From QHWF01 sp036848175 (GTDB lineage Bacteria; Acidobacteriota; Vicinamibacteria; Vicinamibacterales; CAVVIG01): a DNA stretch of 64,000 bases. Within the stretch, counting starts at the first letter, position 1; each line of letters opens with the position of its first letter. Position numbers and translations under genes: made by a program. Of the stretch, positions 34,623-43,314 are shown in pieces. The notes beneath the pieces are model-generated. The model saw only the letters and a list, made by a program, of their open reading frames with translations, was not told where the DNA came from and made no database searches. The stretch is taken from contig DAIUKO010000006.1 of the NCBI GenBank assembly GCA_036848175.1, positions 1 through 64,000 on the forward strand, written 5' to 3'.

Positions 34623-35770
34623 GCCAGCGCCTCGGTGAGCACGCGGTCGTAGACGAGCGCGATCGACTCGGTCCGGTACTGCTCGGCGTGTCGCCGCGCA
34701 CCATCGGCCATCTTCTGGCGGAGCGCGGCGTCGTGCAGGAGCGACGCGAGCGCCGCGGCAAAGGCAGCGGGGTCGTGATCGTCGACCAGCAACCCGTTCG
34801 CGCCCGACGTCACGATTTCACGCGTGCCCGGCGAGCTGGTGGCGACGACCGGGACGCCGCACGCCATCGCCTCGACGATCACGTTGCCGAATCCTTCGTA
34901 TCGCGACGTCAACGCGAACACGTCGGCGCGAGCGATGTAGCTCCAGGGGTTGGTCCGAAAACCGCACAGGTGAACGCTGTCGTCGAGACCGCGATCGTGA
35001 ATCAGCCGCCGCAGCTCCGCTTCCTGATCGCCTTCGCCGAGGATGAACAGCGACGCCGGCATCTCGTGTCGCAGGATCGCGACGGCTTCGACGAGGAGCG
35101 GAAAGTTCTTCACGGCCGCAAGGCGGCCCGCGGCGACGATCACGGGACGACGCCACCGCGCGGCGTCGGCGGCATCGAGCGGCTCTCGCGCCGCGGCGGC
35201 GACCGAGGCGAGATCGACTGGATTGTTGACCACGCGGACGCGCGCCGACTGGCCGCGAAACGATTCGATCAGATCGTCGGCGACGCCTTGTGAGGTCGCG
35301 AGCACGAGATCGGTCACCGTGCAGCCGATGCGCATCGCCGTCGCCAGCATCCAGCGATTCCACGGACGCGACCATCGAAAGTCGGCGTCGGTCAGAAACG
35401 CGGACATCGGCGTTCCGACGGCGAAGACCACCTTGGCGCCGACGCCGGCCGCACGTGCCGCAGTCAGGACGGTCAGATAGCTGAGAAACGCGACGATCAC
35501 GTCAGGCCGGGTGCGGCGGATGAACTGACGCAGCGCATTCCAGCGTCCCACCCGGCCCAGAGAAGCGGTCGGCACCGCGGCTTCGAGGCGAATCGACGGT
35601 GCGACGTCGGCGAGGTATGGTCCGCGGCGCTCGAACAGGAACATCGATCGATCCCATCGCGCCGCATCGAGTGCGTTCAGGACCTGCACCGCGACGCGCT
35701 CGGCGCCGCCGCCGGAGAGCGACGGCACGACGAAGCAGACTTTCAGGCGAGGCTCGGTCGTGTGCTTCAT
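34619..35770 (-). CDS. GT4 family glycosyltransferase
   Basis: 383 aa. VVPSLSGGGAERV at residues 14-26 is the N-terminal GT4 signature; VVIVAAGRLAAVKN begins the donor domain and RYEGFGNVIVEAMACG contains the EX7E pair. It is cytosolic with no membrane helix. ATGA overlap with the membrane protein downstream and with the fusion gene upstream. Confidence 0.95.
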   Translation of the reverse strand: MKHTTEPRLKVCFVVPSLSGGGAERVAVQVLNALDAARWDRSMFLFERRGPYLADVAPSIRLEAAVPTASLGRVGRWNALRQFIRRTRPDVIVAFLSYLTVLTAARAAGVGAKVVFAVGTPMSAFLTDADFRWSRPWNRWMLATAMRIGCTVTDLVLATSQGVADDLIESFRGQSARVRVVNNPVDLASVAAAAREPLDAADAARWRRPVIVAAGRLAAVKNFPLLVEAVAILRHEMPASLFILGEGDQEAELRRLIHDRGLDDSVHLCGFRTNPWSYIARADVFALTSRYEGFGNVIVEAMACGVPVVATSSPGTREIVTSGANGLLVDDHDPAAFAAALASLLHDAALRQKMADGARRHAEQYRTESIALVYDRVLTEALA

Positions 35771-37926
35771 CCGGCCGGCTGCGCGGCAGGCTGGCGGAGT
35801 GCGACGTGCAGCTGGCTCGACACCATTGCCGCAATCCGCGCCGCCTGCGTCTCGAGCGTGTACGTCCGTGCCGTTCGGTAGCCGTTCGCAATCAGGGCGC
35901 GCCGGAGATCGGCGTCACGAATGATTCGTGCGACGGCGCCAGCGATCTCCTCCGGTAATGCCTGGTACTCGTAGGGCGGCCCGTTTGGGGCCGCCGCCGT
36001 TTCGACGAGCAGCCCGTTCGCTTCGTGTGTGATCAGACTCGGAATTCCCGCGACGCGCGTCGTCACGATCGGCACTCCCGCGCTCATCGCCTCGAGCAGG
36101 ACGCGCGGCACACCTTCGCCGGGCAGCGTCGGCAGCACGAACAGATCGTAGTCGGCGTACATCGGCAGCAGCCGATCGAGCGGCACGATGCCCACCAGCC
36201 GGACACGGTCGGCCACAGCGAAGCGCTCGGCGTCGGCGACGATCGCGGTCTGCTCGTCGCGGCCCGGCGATCCGACCACCGGACCGACGATGTCGAGTGT
36301 CACATCGAGGCCGGCATCAACGAGGAGCCGCACCGCCTGCGGAAGCACACGCAGCCCCTTGCGCGGATCGATGCGGCTGACCGACATCAGGCGCACAGCC
36401 CGATTGAGGCAGGTATCCTCGCGTGTCGCGATGTCGCGCTCGCCGATCGTCGTCGTGATCGTCTCGATGACCGGGCGATCGGCGCGCGTGTGCTTCGCCG
36501 TCAGCGCTGCGCCGTTGGCAAATGTCAGCGCGCGATCCGCCATCCATTGAATGTTTCGTTCCTCGAATGCCGTATACCAGCGCCAGAGGGCCCGCTTGAT
36601 CCCCCGATAGGGCAGCGTCGGCAGCAGCGCGCGGAGATCCCCGACGATCAGGATGAATGCCGGCCGATCGAGCAGACGGCCGATCGCAAAGGCGAACGCG
36701 GCCGCCGGGCTCGGAACGCGGCAATGCACGACATCGATTCGGCGCGCCCAGCGGACCAGTCTCGGCAACACGGTCGCGAGACGGCGGTAGAACTGCAGCG
36801 GACCGTCGAAGGCCGGAAGCGGCGCCACGGTCACGTTGGTCGATCGAATCGGGGTTCCTTCTCCGGCCGGCGACTCGAGGAGCGGCACGCACAGGGAGAT
36901 CTCGTCGAAGTACGGCGCGAGCGAATCGACGTATCGCGCGAACGATCCCTCGGGCTCGCGCAGCGTGCCATCGGCTCCGCGCCAGAACGGCATGTGGTAG
37001 ACGATGCCAAGGTGGATTCCCGTCGGGATTTGGGATTCGGGATTTGGGATTCGGTCGGGATTCGGGGTTTGGGACTTGGGATTCGGGATTCGGTCGGGAC
37101 TCGGGATTTGGGACTCGGGATTCGGGATTCGGTCGGGATTTGGAGTTTGGGATTCGGGACTCGGGATTCGGTCGAGATTCGGGATTCGGTCCGCATTCGG
37201 AATGCGATGGTCGCGCTTTCGGGCCACCGCGAGCACGTGGAGATGCACGTCCGACCGGAATCGCTCGATCGATTCGACGTCGAGATCGACCGCTGCAAGA
37301 ACCTCCTCCACGCGCTGCTCGTCGGCGTAGAGCCCGCCGCTCATCAACCGCGCGCGCAGCCGGCGCCGCAGTCCCTCCGGCGCAATTCGCAGCAGCCTTT
37401 CGCCGATGCGCCGGCTCACCGTTCTCGGCACCGAGAAGGACATCGGATGCACGGTCGTGAACGCGAAGCGCCCGCCCGGCCGGAGCCATCGCTTCACTCT
37501 CGACGCCATCGTGTCGTCGAACGGCGAATGCTCGGCGAGGACGCCGATCGAGTACACGAGATCGAACTCGCCGTCCGGGAACTCGTGTTTCAGAAAATCG
37601 CCTTCGACCAGCGTGAGACACTCCGCGGGAATCGACACCTCGCCGACGGGATGCCGCGCCCGCTCGAGCATCGGCTGCGAGACGTCGATGCCGACGAGCC
37701 GCCGCACATGAGGGAGGGCCTGGAAATATCGTCCCGTGCCGCAGCCGAGATCGAGGACGTCGATCGGCCGCATGAACCGGTTGCAGACCTCGCGCAGCCA
37801 CGCGCAGAAGTGACCGTAGGCTTCGCCGCTGCGGATCGTCTCGTCATGCGCGCGATACTGCTCGGCATACGCGTCGGTGTACAACGCCGCGGCTCGTGCT
37901 CCCCACCGCGTCCGGACATCGATCAA
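35767..37926 (-). CDS. Methyltransferase-glycosyltransferase fusion joined by a repeat-encoded linker
   Basis: 719 aa in one open frame from a TTG at 37926 (TTGA overlap with the carbamoyltransferase). Residues 1 to about 240 are a class I methyltransferase: DVLDLGCGTGRYF, GIDVSQP, FDLVYSIGVL. Residues about 240-300 are low-complexity, repeats of the pattern DRIPNPESQ(I/T)PNP, encoded by a 39-bp tandem repeat. Residues about 300-719 are a GT4 enzyme (SRIDPRKGLRVLP; PTLPGEGVPRVLLEAMSAG with EX7E). The GT half has no plausible start of its own after the linker, which suggests the fusion is used. Two separate genes fused by repeat expansion is the simplest origin. Confidence 0.85.
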   Translation of the reverse strand: MIDVRTRWGARAAALYTDAYAEQYRAHDETIRSGEAYGHFCAWLREVCNRFMRPIDVLDLGCGTGRYFQALPHVRRLVGIDVSQPMLERARHPVGEVSIPAECLTLVEGDFLKHEFPDGEFDLVYSIGVLAEHSPFDDTMASRVKRWLRPGGRFAFTTVHPMSFSVPRTVSRRIGERLLRIAPEGLRRRLRARLMSGGLYADEQRVEEVLAAVDLDVESIERFRSDVHLHVLAVARKRDHRIPNADRIPNLDRIPSPESQTPNPDRIPNPESQIPSPDRIPNPKSQTPNPDRIPNPESQIPTGIHLGIVYHMPFWRGADGTLREPEGSFARYVDSLAPYFDEISLCVPLLESPAGEGTPIRSTNVTVAPLPAFDGPLQFYRRLATVLPRLVRWARRIDVVHCRVPSPAAAFAFAIGRLLDRPAFILIVGDLRALLPTLPYRGIKRALWRWYTAFEERNIQWMADRALTFANGAALTAKHTRADRPVIETITTTIGERDIATREDTCLNRAVRLMSVSRIDPRKGLRVLPQAVRLLVDAGLDVTLDIVGPVVGSPGRDEQTAIVADAERFAVADRVRLVGIVPLDRLLPMYADYDLFVLPTLPGEGVPRVLLEAMSAGVPIVTTRVAGIPSLITHEANGLLVETAAAPNGPPYEYQALPEEIAGAVARIIRDADLRRALIANGYRTARTYTLETQAARIAAMVSSQLHVALRQPAAQPAG
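37024..37202. repeat. Tandem repeat (39-bp period, GATTCGG-based) inside a coding region
   Basis: About four copies of a 39-bp unit built from variants of GGGATTCGG. The length is a multiple of three, so the frame of the fused gene stays open on the minus strand. The same simple motif is often dispersed between genes in GC-rich soil bacteria. Here it separates the methyltransferase from the glycosyltransferase domain. Confidence 0.9.
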
Positions 37927-39863
37927 TCGAGGACGAACTCCTGTCGCCACGATTCGTCCTTCATCTCCGGCGTCATCGTCTGGTCGGTCTTGAGCAGCAG
38001 ATGGTGTTCGAGCACGAGCGCGTCGATGTTGGTCCGCATGAAGCACCGGTACGCGTCTGCCGGCGTGCAGACGATGGGCTCGCCGCGAACGTTGAAGGAC
38101 GTATTGACGATGACCGGACAGCCGGTCAGCCGAAAGAAGGCGTCGATGACGTCGTAGTAGAGCGGGTTCGTCTCGCGCCTGACCGTCTGAATGCGCGCCG
38201 AGTAGTCGACATGGGTGACCGCGGGAATCGTCGAACGTGGCACGTTCAGCCGCTCGATGCCCCAGAGCGGCGCGGCCTCGTCGAGCGCCGGCTGTTCGGG
38301 CAGCCGCCGCGTTTCGTCGACGTCGGCGACGAGGAGCATGTACGGACTGTCGCGATCGAGCTCGAACCATGAGGCGACATGCTCGCGCAGGACGGCTGGC
38401 GCGAACGGACGGAACGACTCGCGGAACTTGATCTTGAGGTTCATCATCGACTGCATGCGCGGCGATCGCGCGTCACCGATGATCGAACGGGCGCCGAGCG
38501 CGCGCGGTCCGAACTCCATGCGGCCGTGCAGCAGGGCGACGACTTTTTCCTGCGCGAGGAGCGCCGCGATTTCCCCGGCCAGCGCCGACGGATCGACGCG
38601 CCTGGCCGCGCCGCCCTGAGCGTCGAGGAACGCCTGAATCTCGTCGTCGGTGAACCGCGGACCGAGCAGCGATCCCTGCATGAGGTCGGCGTACTTCGGC
38701 GGAATCGACGGTCGCGCGGCGTGAAGCGGCCGGCCAGCCTCCGCCAACGCCTTTGCCGGCTCGCGCCGCGGACGCTCCCACGTCCCGTCCGCCTCGCAAC
38801 TCACGCGCGGTTTGCCGAGATGACGATGCCACAGGCTCAACGCCACGCCGAGAGCGCCGCCGGCATCGCCGGCTGCCGGTTGAATCCAGATCTCGTCGAA
38901 TGCCCCGTCGCGAAGAATGCGGCCGTTCGCGACGCAGTTGAGCGCGACGCCGCCCGCCATGCAGAGATCGCGCATGCCGGTCTCGCGGCGCGCGAACTGC
39001 GCCATCTTCAGCATCACCTCCTCGGTGATGTCCTGAACGGAACGCGCGAGATCCATTTCCCGCTGCGTCAACGGAGTCTCAGGCTCGCGGGCCGGGCCGT
39101 CGAACAACTGCTCGAACCCGCGGCCGGTCATCGTCAGTCCGTGCGGGTACGTGAAGTAATCCATGTTCATCCACACGGTCCCGTCGTCGCCGATCTCGAG
39201 AAGATGGTCTTTGATCGCCTTGACGTACTTCGGCGTGCCGTACGGCGCGAGGCCCATCACCTTGTATTCGCCCGAGTTCACACGGAAGCCGGTGAAGTAG
39301 GTGAACGCCGAATAGAGCAGGCCGAGTGAATGCGGAAATCGCAGCTCGTGCATCAGCTCGAGATCGCTGCCGCGGCCGATGCCGATTGACGAGGTCGCCC
39401 ACTCGCCAACGCCGTCGATGGTGAGGACCGCCGCCTGCTCGAACGGCGAGGGATAGAACGCGGAGGCCGCGTGCGACTCGTGGTGCTCCCCGAACAGCAC
39501 CTCGCCTTTGTAGCCCTCGAGGTGGCCTTGGATGTCGTCGGCCATCCAGAGACGCTCGCCGATCCACAGCGGCATCGCCTTCAAGTACGACTTCAACCCC
39601 TTCGGTGCACACGCGACGTAGGTCTCGAGCAGCCGTTCGAACTTGACCAGCGGCTTCTCGTAGAAGCCGACGAGGTCGAGGCTGCGTGCGTCGACGCCCG
39701 CCTCACGAAGGCAGTACTCAATCGCCCGCGACGGAAAGCCGGCGTCGTGCTTCTTGCGCGTGAAGCGCTCCTCCTGCGCCGCCGCGATGACGCGGCCGTC
39801 CTCGACGAGACACGCCGCTGAGTCGTGGTAGTACGCGGAGATTCCGAGGATACGTATCGACAA
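37923..39863 (-). CDS. NodU/CmcH-family carbamoyltransferase
   Basis: 646 aa from a TTG at 39863, which gives the family N-terminus ILGISAYYHDSAACLV; the longer TTG start at 39965 would add residues encoded by an intergenic repeat. HHESHAASAFYPSPF holds the metal-binding histidines, GGVALNCVANG the nucleotide site, and HGRMEFGPRALGARSI the C-terminal YrdC-like signature. The enzyme places a carbamoyl group from carbamoyl phosphate on a sugar hydroxyl. The next two genes upstream (DUF5989 and SxtJ) are known companions. Confidence 0.93.
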   Translation of the reverse strand: MSIRILGISAYYHDSAACLVEDGRVIAAAQEERFTRKKHDAGFPSRAIEYCLREAGVDARSLDLVGFYEKPLVKFERLLETYVACAPKGLKSYLKAMPLWIGERLWMADDIQGHLEGYKGEVLFGEHHESHAASAFYPSPFEQAAVLTIDGVGEWATSSIGIGRGSDLELMHELRFPHSLGLLYSAFTYFTGFRVNSGEYKVMGLAPYGTPKYVKAIKDHLLEIGDDGTVWMNMDYFTYPHGLTMTGRGFEQLFDGPAREPETPLTQREMDLARSVQDITEEVMLKMAQFARRETGMRDLCMAGGVALNCVANGRILRDGAFDEIWIQPAAGDAGGALGVALSLWHRHLGKPRVSCEADGTWERPRREPAKALAEAGRPLHAARPSIPPKYADLMQGSLLGPRFTDDEIQAFLDAQGGAARRVDPSALAGEIAALLAQEKVVALLHGRMEFGPRALGARSIIGDARSPRMQSMMNLKIKFRESFRPFAPAVLREHVASWFELDRDSPYMLLVADVDETRRLPEQPALDEAAPLWGIERLNVPRSTIPAVTHVDYSARIQTVRRETNPLYYDVIDAFFRLTGCPVIVNTSFNVRGEPIVCTPADAYRCFMRTNIDALVLEHHLLLKTDQTMTPEMKDESWRQEFVLD

Positions 39864-39898
39864 TGGAGTTATTAGCGGCGCTGAATCAACATGATATT

Positions 39899-39936
39899 TC
39901 TCTGTGTTCTTTGTGTTCTTTGTGTCCTTTGTGCTG
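39899..39936. repeat. Dispersed short repeat (TTTGTGTTC-type) between carbamoyltransferase and DUF5989 genes
   Basis: Consecutive near-copies of TTCTTTGTG, a simple repeat seen between genes in many bacterial groups. It runs up to the DUF5989 stop and, if the upstream TTG were used, would encode an N-terminal KDTKNTKNTEK tail on the carbamoyltransferase. Confidence 0.75.
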
Positions 39937-40095
39937 TTAGAACAGCGTGTAGATGAAGGGTGCAACGGCGCTCGACTGTGAGAACACGATCAGCAAGCCG
40001 AACAGCACGAAGACGACGACGATCGGCACGAGCCAGTATTTTTTTTCCTGGCGCAGGAACATCCAGAACTCCGACAGGACTCGACCCTTGCTCAT
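39937..40095 (-). CDS. DUF5989 family small membrane protein
   Basis: 52 aa with one hydrophobic helix (WLVPIVVVFVLFGLLIVFS) and the conserved N-terminal SEFWMFLRQEKKYW. This family is found next to NodU-type carbamoyltransferases; its function is unknown. A GAGGA ribosome site at 40100-40104, overlapping the SxtJ stop, precedes the ATG by four bases. The gene is too short for most automatic annotation. Confidence 0.9.
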   Translation of the reverse strand: MSKGRVLSEFWMFLRQEKKYWLVPIVVVFVLFGLLIVFSQSSAVAPFIYTLF

Positions 40096-40102
40096 AACAT
40101 CC

Positions 40103-40516
40103 TCAATACATGCGCGAGTAATGCTGTCGATCGCGATAGCGGTCCGGGTACGGCACCCAGCGAGGGCCTGGCGTCCGGCGCAGCGCCAGCGGATCCTTGC
40201 CGGCGAGCCGCCAGACGATTCCAAACGGCACGAAGACGACGATGAAGAGGAACGTCAGCAGGAGGCGCGCGTTGAAATCGCCGACGACGCGCGCAACGCG
40301 CCACCACCAGATCCGCGGCCACTTCAGCACCGATGGCGCGACGGCGCCGAAGAAGATCAGCGCGACACCGATCGCGCCGACGACCTCGGCGCGCAGCGGG
40401 TGGCGGCGCCAGATCAACGCGGCGGCAATCACGCACAGGACCGCGCCAACCGAAAGGCCGAACGATCGATCGGTTCCCGGAAGCGCCGCCGATCTCGACG
40501 TGTTGTTCATCGACAT
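40103..40516 (-). CDS. SxtJ family membrane protein
   Basis: 137 aa with three hydrophobic helices (about 19-36, 42-60 and 86-104) and a C-terminal RWVPYPDRYRDR tail. SxtJ-like proteins are encoded beside carbamoyltransferases and DUF5989, as here. A role as membrane partner of the carbamoyltransferase is suggested by conservation but not proven. ATG at 40516 is followed by another in-frame ATG at 40510. Confidence 0.88.
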   Translation of the reverse strand: MSMNNTSRSAALPGTDRSFGLSVGAVLCVIAAALIWRRHPLRAEVVGAIGVALIFFGAVAPSVLKWPRIWWWRVARVVGDFNARLLLTFLFIVVFVPFGIVWRLAGKDPLALRRTPGPRWVPYPDRYRDRQHYSRMY

Positions 40517-40523
40517 CGATCGA

Positions 40524-42668
40524 TTACCGATCTCTCACGCCCGCATTGGCGACCGTGTACTCGTGGGGCGATCGTTTCAGCGCCGCCGCAATCACCCGGC
40601 GAGAGTGGAACAGCTGCGCGGCCGCGCACGCCGACATCCCGACCGCGAAGGGCACCACGTGCACCGACATCCGGCCGGGGTAATCATGCGTGTGCGCGAA
40701 GAACGATCCGGCGATCGTTCCCACCGTGACCAGAGCGAGAGACGCTGGCAAGCGTCTGAAATACGGCAATTGCGCCAGCGCCAGCACCGACAGAACGGCG
40801 CCGGCGGCAACCAGCGTCGAACGCGGATCGATCGCGGCCGGCTCCCGCATCGACAGTTGCGCCGCGAACGCCTCGCCGATTCTCGTCCACACGGCAGGCG
40901 ACGCGATCGTCGCCCATCGCAATCCGGTCTGCTGCGCGCCGAAGCTCGTCCCGTAAATCACGCTGAAGTGACCCGCGTACCACCACGTGTGCGCGGCGAA
41001 GAGCACCACGCCGGCCACGATCGCCGCTGCGTAGGCCAGTGCCGGCCTGAGGCGCGTCCGGCCGATGGCCGCCAGCATCTCGCGCGCGGCGGCCGGCGTC
41101 CGCGTCGGCATGAGGCAGGCGAGCAGGAACCAGGCGAGCAGCAGATGGTTCAGCCGCGTGTAGAACATCAGCACCGCGAAGAGCGCCGCCGCGAGCGCCG
41201 ACCGCGCGTCGCCGAGCCGCGCGTGCATCAGAAACATCATCGCCGCCGACATCCAGCCGAGGGCGGAGATCTCCGACAGGCCGCGGCCGATCAAGTACCA
41301 GATCGGGCTCATCGTGAAGGTCGCGAGCGTCATCGCTGCGGCGGCGATGCCCCATCGGAACCCGGACACGTGCTTCACGATCCCAAAACAGGTGAGCGCC
41401 GCGACCAGCAGGCACCCGGCATCCCAGTACACTTCGCCGACGCTCGAGTCGCCGAACAGGACGTGGAGCGCTCCGGCAATCCACCGATAGAGCGGCTGGA
41501 ACAGAAACGTCGGACTGCCGCCTTGGATCCAGTAGCCGTGCATGAAGATTCGGTACGCCGCCGCTTGGTACATCTGCCAGTCGTCGCCGAGCGAATACAC
41601 CGTCACGCGGCCGATCTGAGTCCACGACGCGGCGACGAACAACGCCAGCCAGGGAATGCCGATCAGAAAGAATGCGCCGCGGACATTCTGGTGGCGCCGC
41701 GCGACTGGAACCAGCACGCTCGCGGCGAGCAGCAGCGTGACGCCGCGTTCGAATCGCCCGGACGCGCCGGCGATCGCAAAGAGCGCGGTCACCGCCATCG
41801 TCCACACGAGCGCGGGCCCGGGCGCATAGCGCACGACGGACGACATCACCCATGCGGCCAGCAAGAGCAGCACGAGTGCCGGCGTCGCGATCGATACGGC
41901 TCGCCACGCGGCCCGATCGAGCCAACCGGAGGGAGATACCGTCAGCCGCGCGGCCGACCACGCGTCGTCGCCGTTCCACAGCGGCACGAACCTCCAGTCC
42001 TCGCCGGTGAACGTCGCGCGCAGGCTGATCGGATGTGAACCTTCCGCGAGCGGCACGGCGATCGCGCGTCCGCCTTCGGCCGTCACAAGGTCGCCGCCGA
42101 CGTGACCGGCGACGACCATGTCGCGCCCGGTTTCGATGACGAGCCTGCCGGCATCGCCGACGCTGACATAGCCGTCGACGTCGAGCGCGACGCTCGTCGC
42201 GTCGGGCCGAAGCGCGTTGAGCAGGTTGACGAACCACGACGGGAACTCCGGCCTCGAGCGGTACGGTCCATCGAGAATGGCCGTGCAGCGGGGTGCGGTC
42301 GCACGCGAATCGGCCCTGACATCCCAGCTGCGAAGCGTCCCGCGTGGTTCATCGATGGTGATCGTGCTGATCGTGCCGTTGAACGGCGCCGGCGTCGAGA
42401 ACCGCGCGCACAGTCCATGTTGAGGAATCGTCAGATGCACGGCGAGCTTCAGCGCGAGCAGCGCGATGATCGCGGTCCGTGCGACCCGGCGCAGCAGAAA
42501 CTCGCGATCCAGCCACCACAGCGCCGGCAGCACCACTCCGATGAGCAGCGCTTCGGCGCGTCCGTTCAGCGGTGCGCCGTCGAGCGGCGACAAGACGCGC
42601 GCCGGCCAGAGAACCGCGATCGCCAATGCGATGGTCCACAGTGCGACGAGCACCGGCGAACGTTTCAC
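40524..42668 (-). CDS. Large polytopic membrane protein, GT-C-like
   Basis: 714 aa, GTG start at 42668 overlapping the regulator stop (GTGA). Two N-terminal helices flank the beginning, then about 200 mainly beta residues, then about ten helices. YSLGDDWQMYQAAAYRI carries the acidic pair expected at a GT-C active site after its helix. The soluble insert near the start resembles that of the protein at 23423-25474 in position but not clearly in sequence. Donor and product are unknown. Confidence 0.82.
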   Translation of the reverse strand: MKRSPVLVALWTIALAIAVLWPARVLSPLDGAPLNGRAEALLIGVVLPALWWLDREFLLRRVARTAIIALLALKLAVHLTIPQHGLCARFSTPAPFNGTISTITIDEPRGTLRSWDVRADSRATAPRCTAILDGPYRSRPEFPSWFVNLLNALRPDATSVALDVDGYVSVGDAGRLVIETGRDMVVAGHVGGDLVTAEGGRAIAVPLAEGSHPISLRATFTGEDWRFVPLWNGDDAWSAARLTVSPSGWLDRAAWRAVSIATPALVLLLLAAWVMSSVVRYAPGPALVWTMAVTALFAIAGASGRFERGVTLLLAASVLVPVARRHQNVRGAFFLIGIPWLALFVAASWTQIGRVTVYSLGDDWQMYQAAAYRIFMHGYWIQGGSPTFLFQPLYRWIAGALHVLFGDSSVGEVYWDAGCLLVAALTCFGIVKHVSGFRWGIAAAAMTLATFTMSPIWYLIGRGLSEISALGWMSAAMMFLMHARLGDARSALAAALFAVLMFYTRLNHLLLAWFLLACLMPTRTPAAAREMLAAIGRTRLRPALAYAAAIVAGVVLFAAHTWWYAGHFSVIYGTSFGAQQTGLRWATIASPAVWTRIGEAFAAQLSMREPAAIDPRSTLVAAGAVLSVLALAQLPYFRRLPASLALVTVGTIAGSFFAHTHDYPGRMSVHVVPFAVGMSACAAAQLFHSRRVIAAALKRSPHEYTVANAGVRDR

Positions 42669-43297
42669 CGGATCGGCCCCGCCGACGCGACGGGAGACGA
42701 CTTGCGTCCATTCGTCGGCATCTGACGAAGCGTGAACAGCTTGTCGCGGGGGACACCATCACGAATCAGACTCGACCACTGCTGCCCCGAGCTCTCGAGC
42801 GTCGCGACGATCATCAAGTCGTACGCCACCTGGTCGTGCTCCGCGATCGGCCGGACCGGCATGCCGAGGAAGTCGTGACCGCCTTCCTGATCGAAAATCG
42901 CGATCGGCTCGAGACGATACTCCTTGAGCGACAGGTAGGCGAGCTCCGCCGCCTCGCCGCGTCCGAAGATCGCGATCCGGCAGCCCGACACCGCGTGCTC
43001 GGACAGCATCGCGCGCAGGTGCTGGCGGACCTCGCCGTAGAGGTGCAGCGAATAGTCGATGAACTCGTAGGTCAGGCGCGCCTTCTCGGCGATGCCCCGC
43101 GGCGTGATCAAGTAGGTGAGCCGGTTCGGCTGCACGTTCACGCACTTGATGTAGCCCTTGCGCACCAGACGCTTCAAGTAGATGTTGGTCAGCCCGAGCG
43201 CGATTCCCAGTTTGACCGCGAGTCCCCGCTGGGTGACGCGCGAGTCCTGTTCAACCGCTTCGAGCAGCCGTAGATCCCGCCGGGCCTCGTTATCCAT
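42665..43297 (-). CDS. Winged-helix regulator-like protein with a Rossmann-like C-terminal domain
   Basis: 210 aa. Residues 5-70 form a MarR/EPS-associated type winged helix (SRVTQRGLAVKLGIALGLTN; GYIKCV wing). A helical linker leads to IAIFGRGEAAELAYLSL (about 108-124), a nucleotide- or CoA-binding-like loop resembling PglD-type N-termini. It is the only obvious DNA-binding protein in the window and may sense a nucleotide sugar and set expression of the locus. ATG at 43297 chosen; a TTG at 43306 lies too close to the ribosome site GGAG. Confidence 0.88.
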   Translation of the reverse strand: MDNEARRDLRLLEAVEQDSRVTQRGLAVKLGIALGLTNIYLKRLVRKGYIKCVNVQPNRLTYLITPRGIAEKARLTYEFIDYSLHLYGEVRQHLRAMLSEHAVSGCRIAIFGRGEAAELAYLSLKEYRLEPIAIFDQEGGHDFLGMPVRPIAEHDQVAYDLMIVATLESSGQQWSSLIRDGVPRDKLFTLRQMPTNGRKSSPVASAGPIR

Positions 43298-43314
43298 GAT
43301 GAGCAATCACTCCA

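Noticed and set aside
37024..37202. Possible CRISPR array or phase-variable repeat
   Set aside because: The units are contiguous without unique spacers, and the length is a multiple of three inside an open frame. No cas gene is present in the window.
39864..39965. Longer carbamoyltransferase starting at the TTG at 39965
   Set aside because: The extra residues (KDTKNTKNTEK) are a translated intergenic repeat and would overlap the DUF5989 gene.
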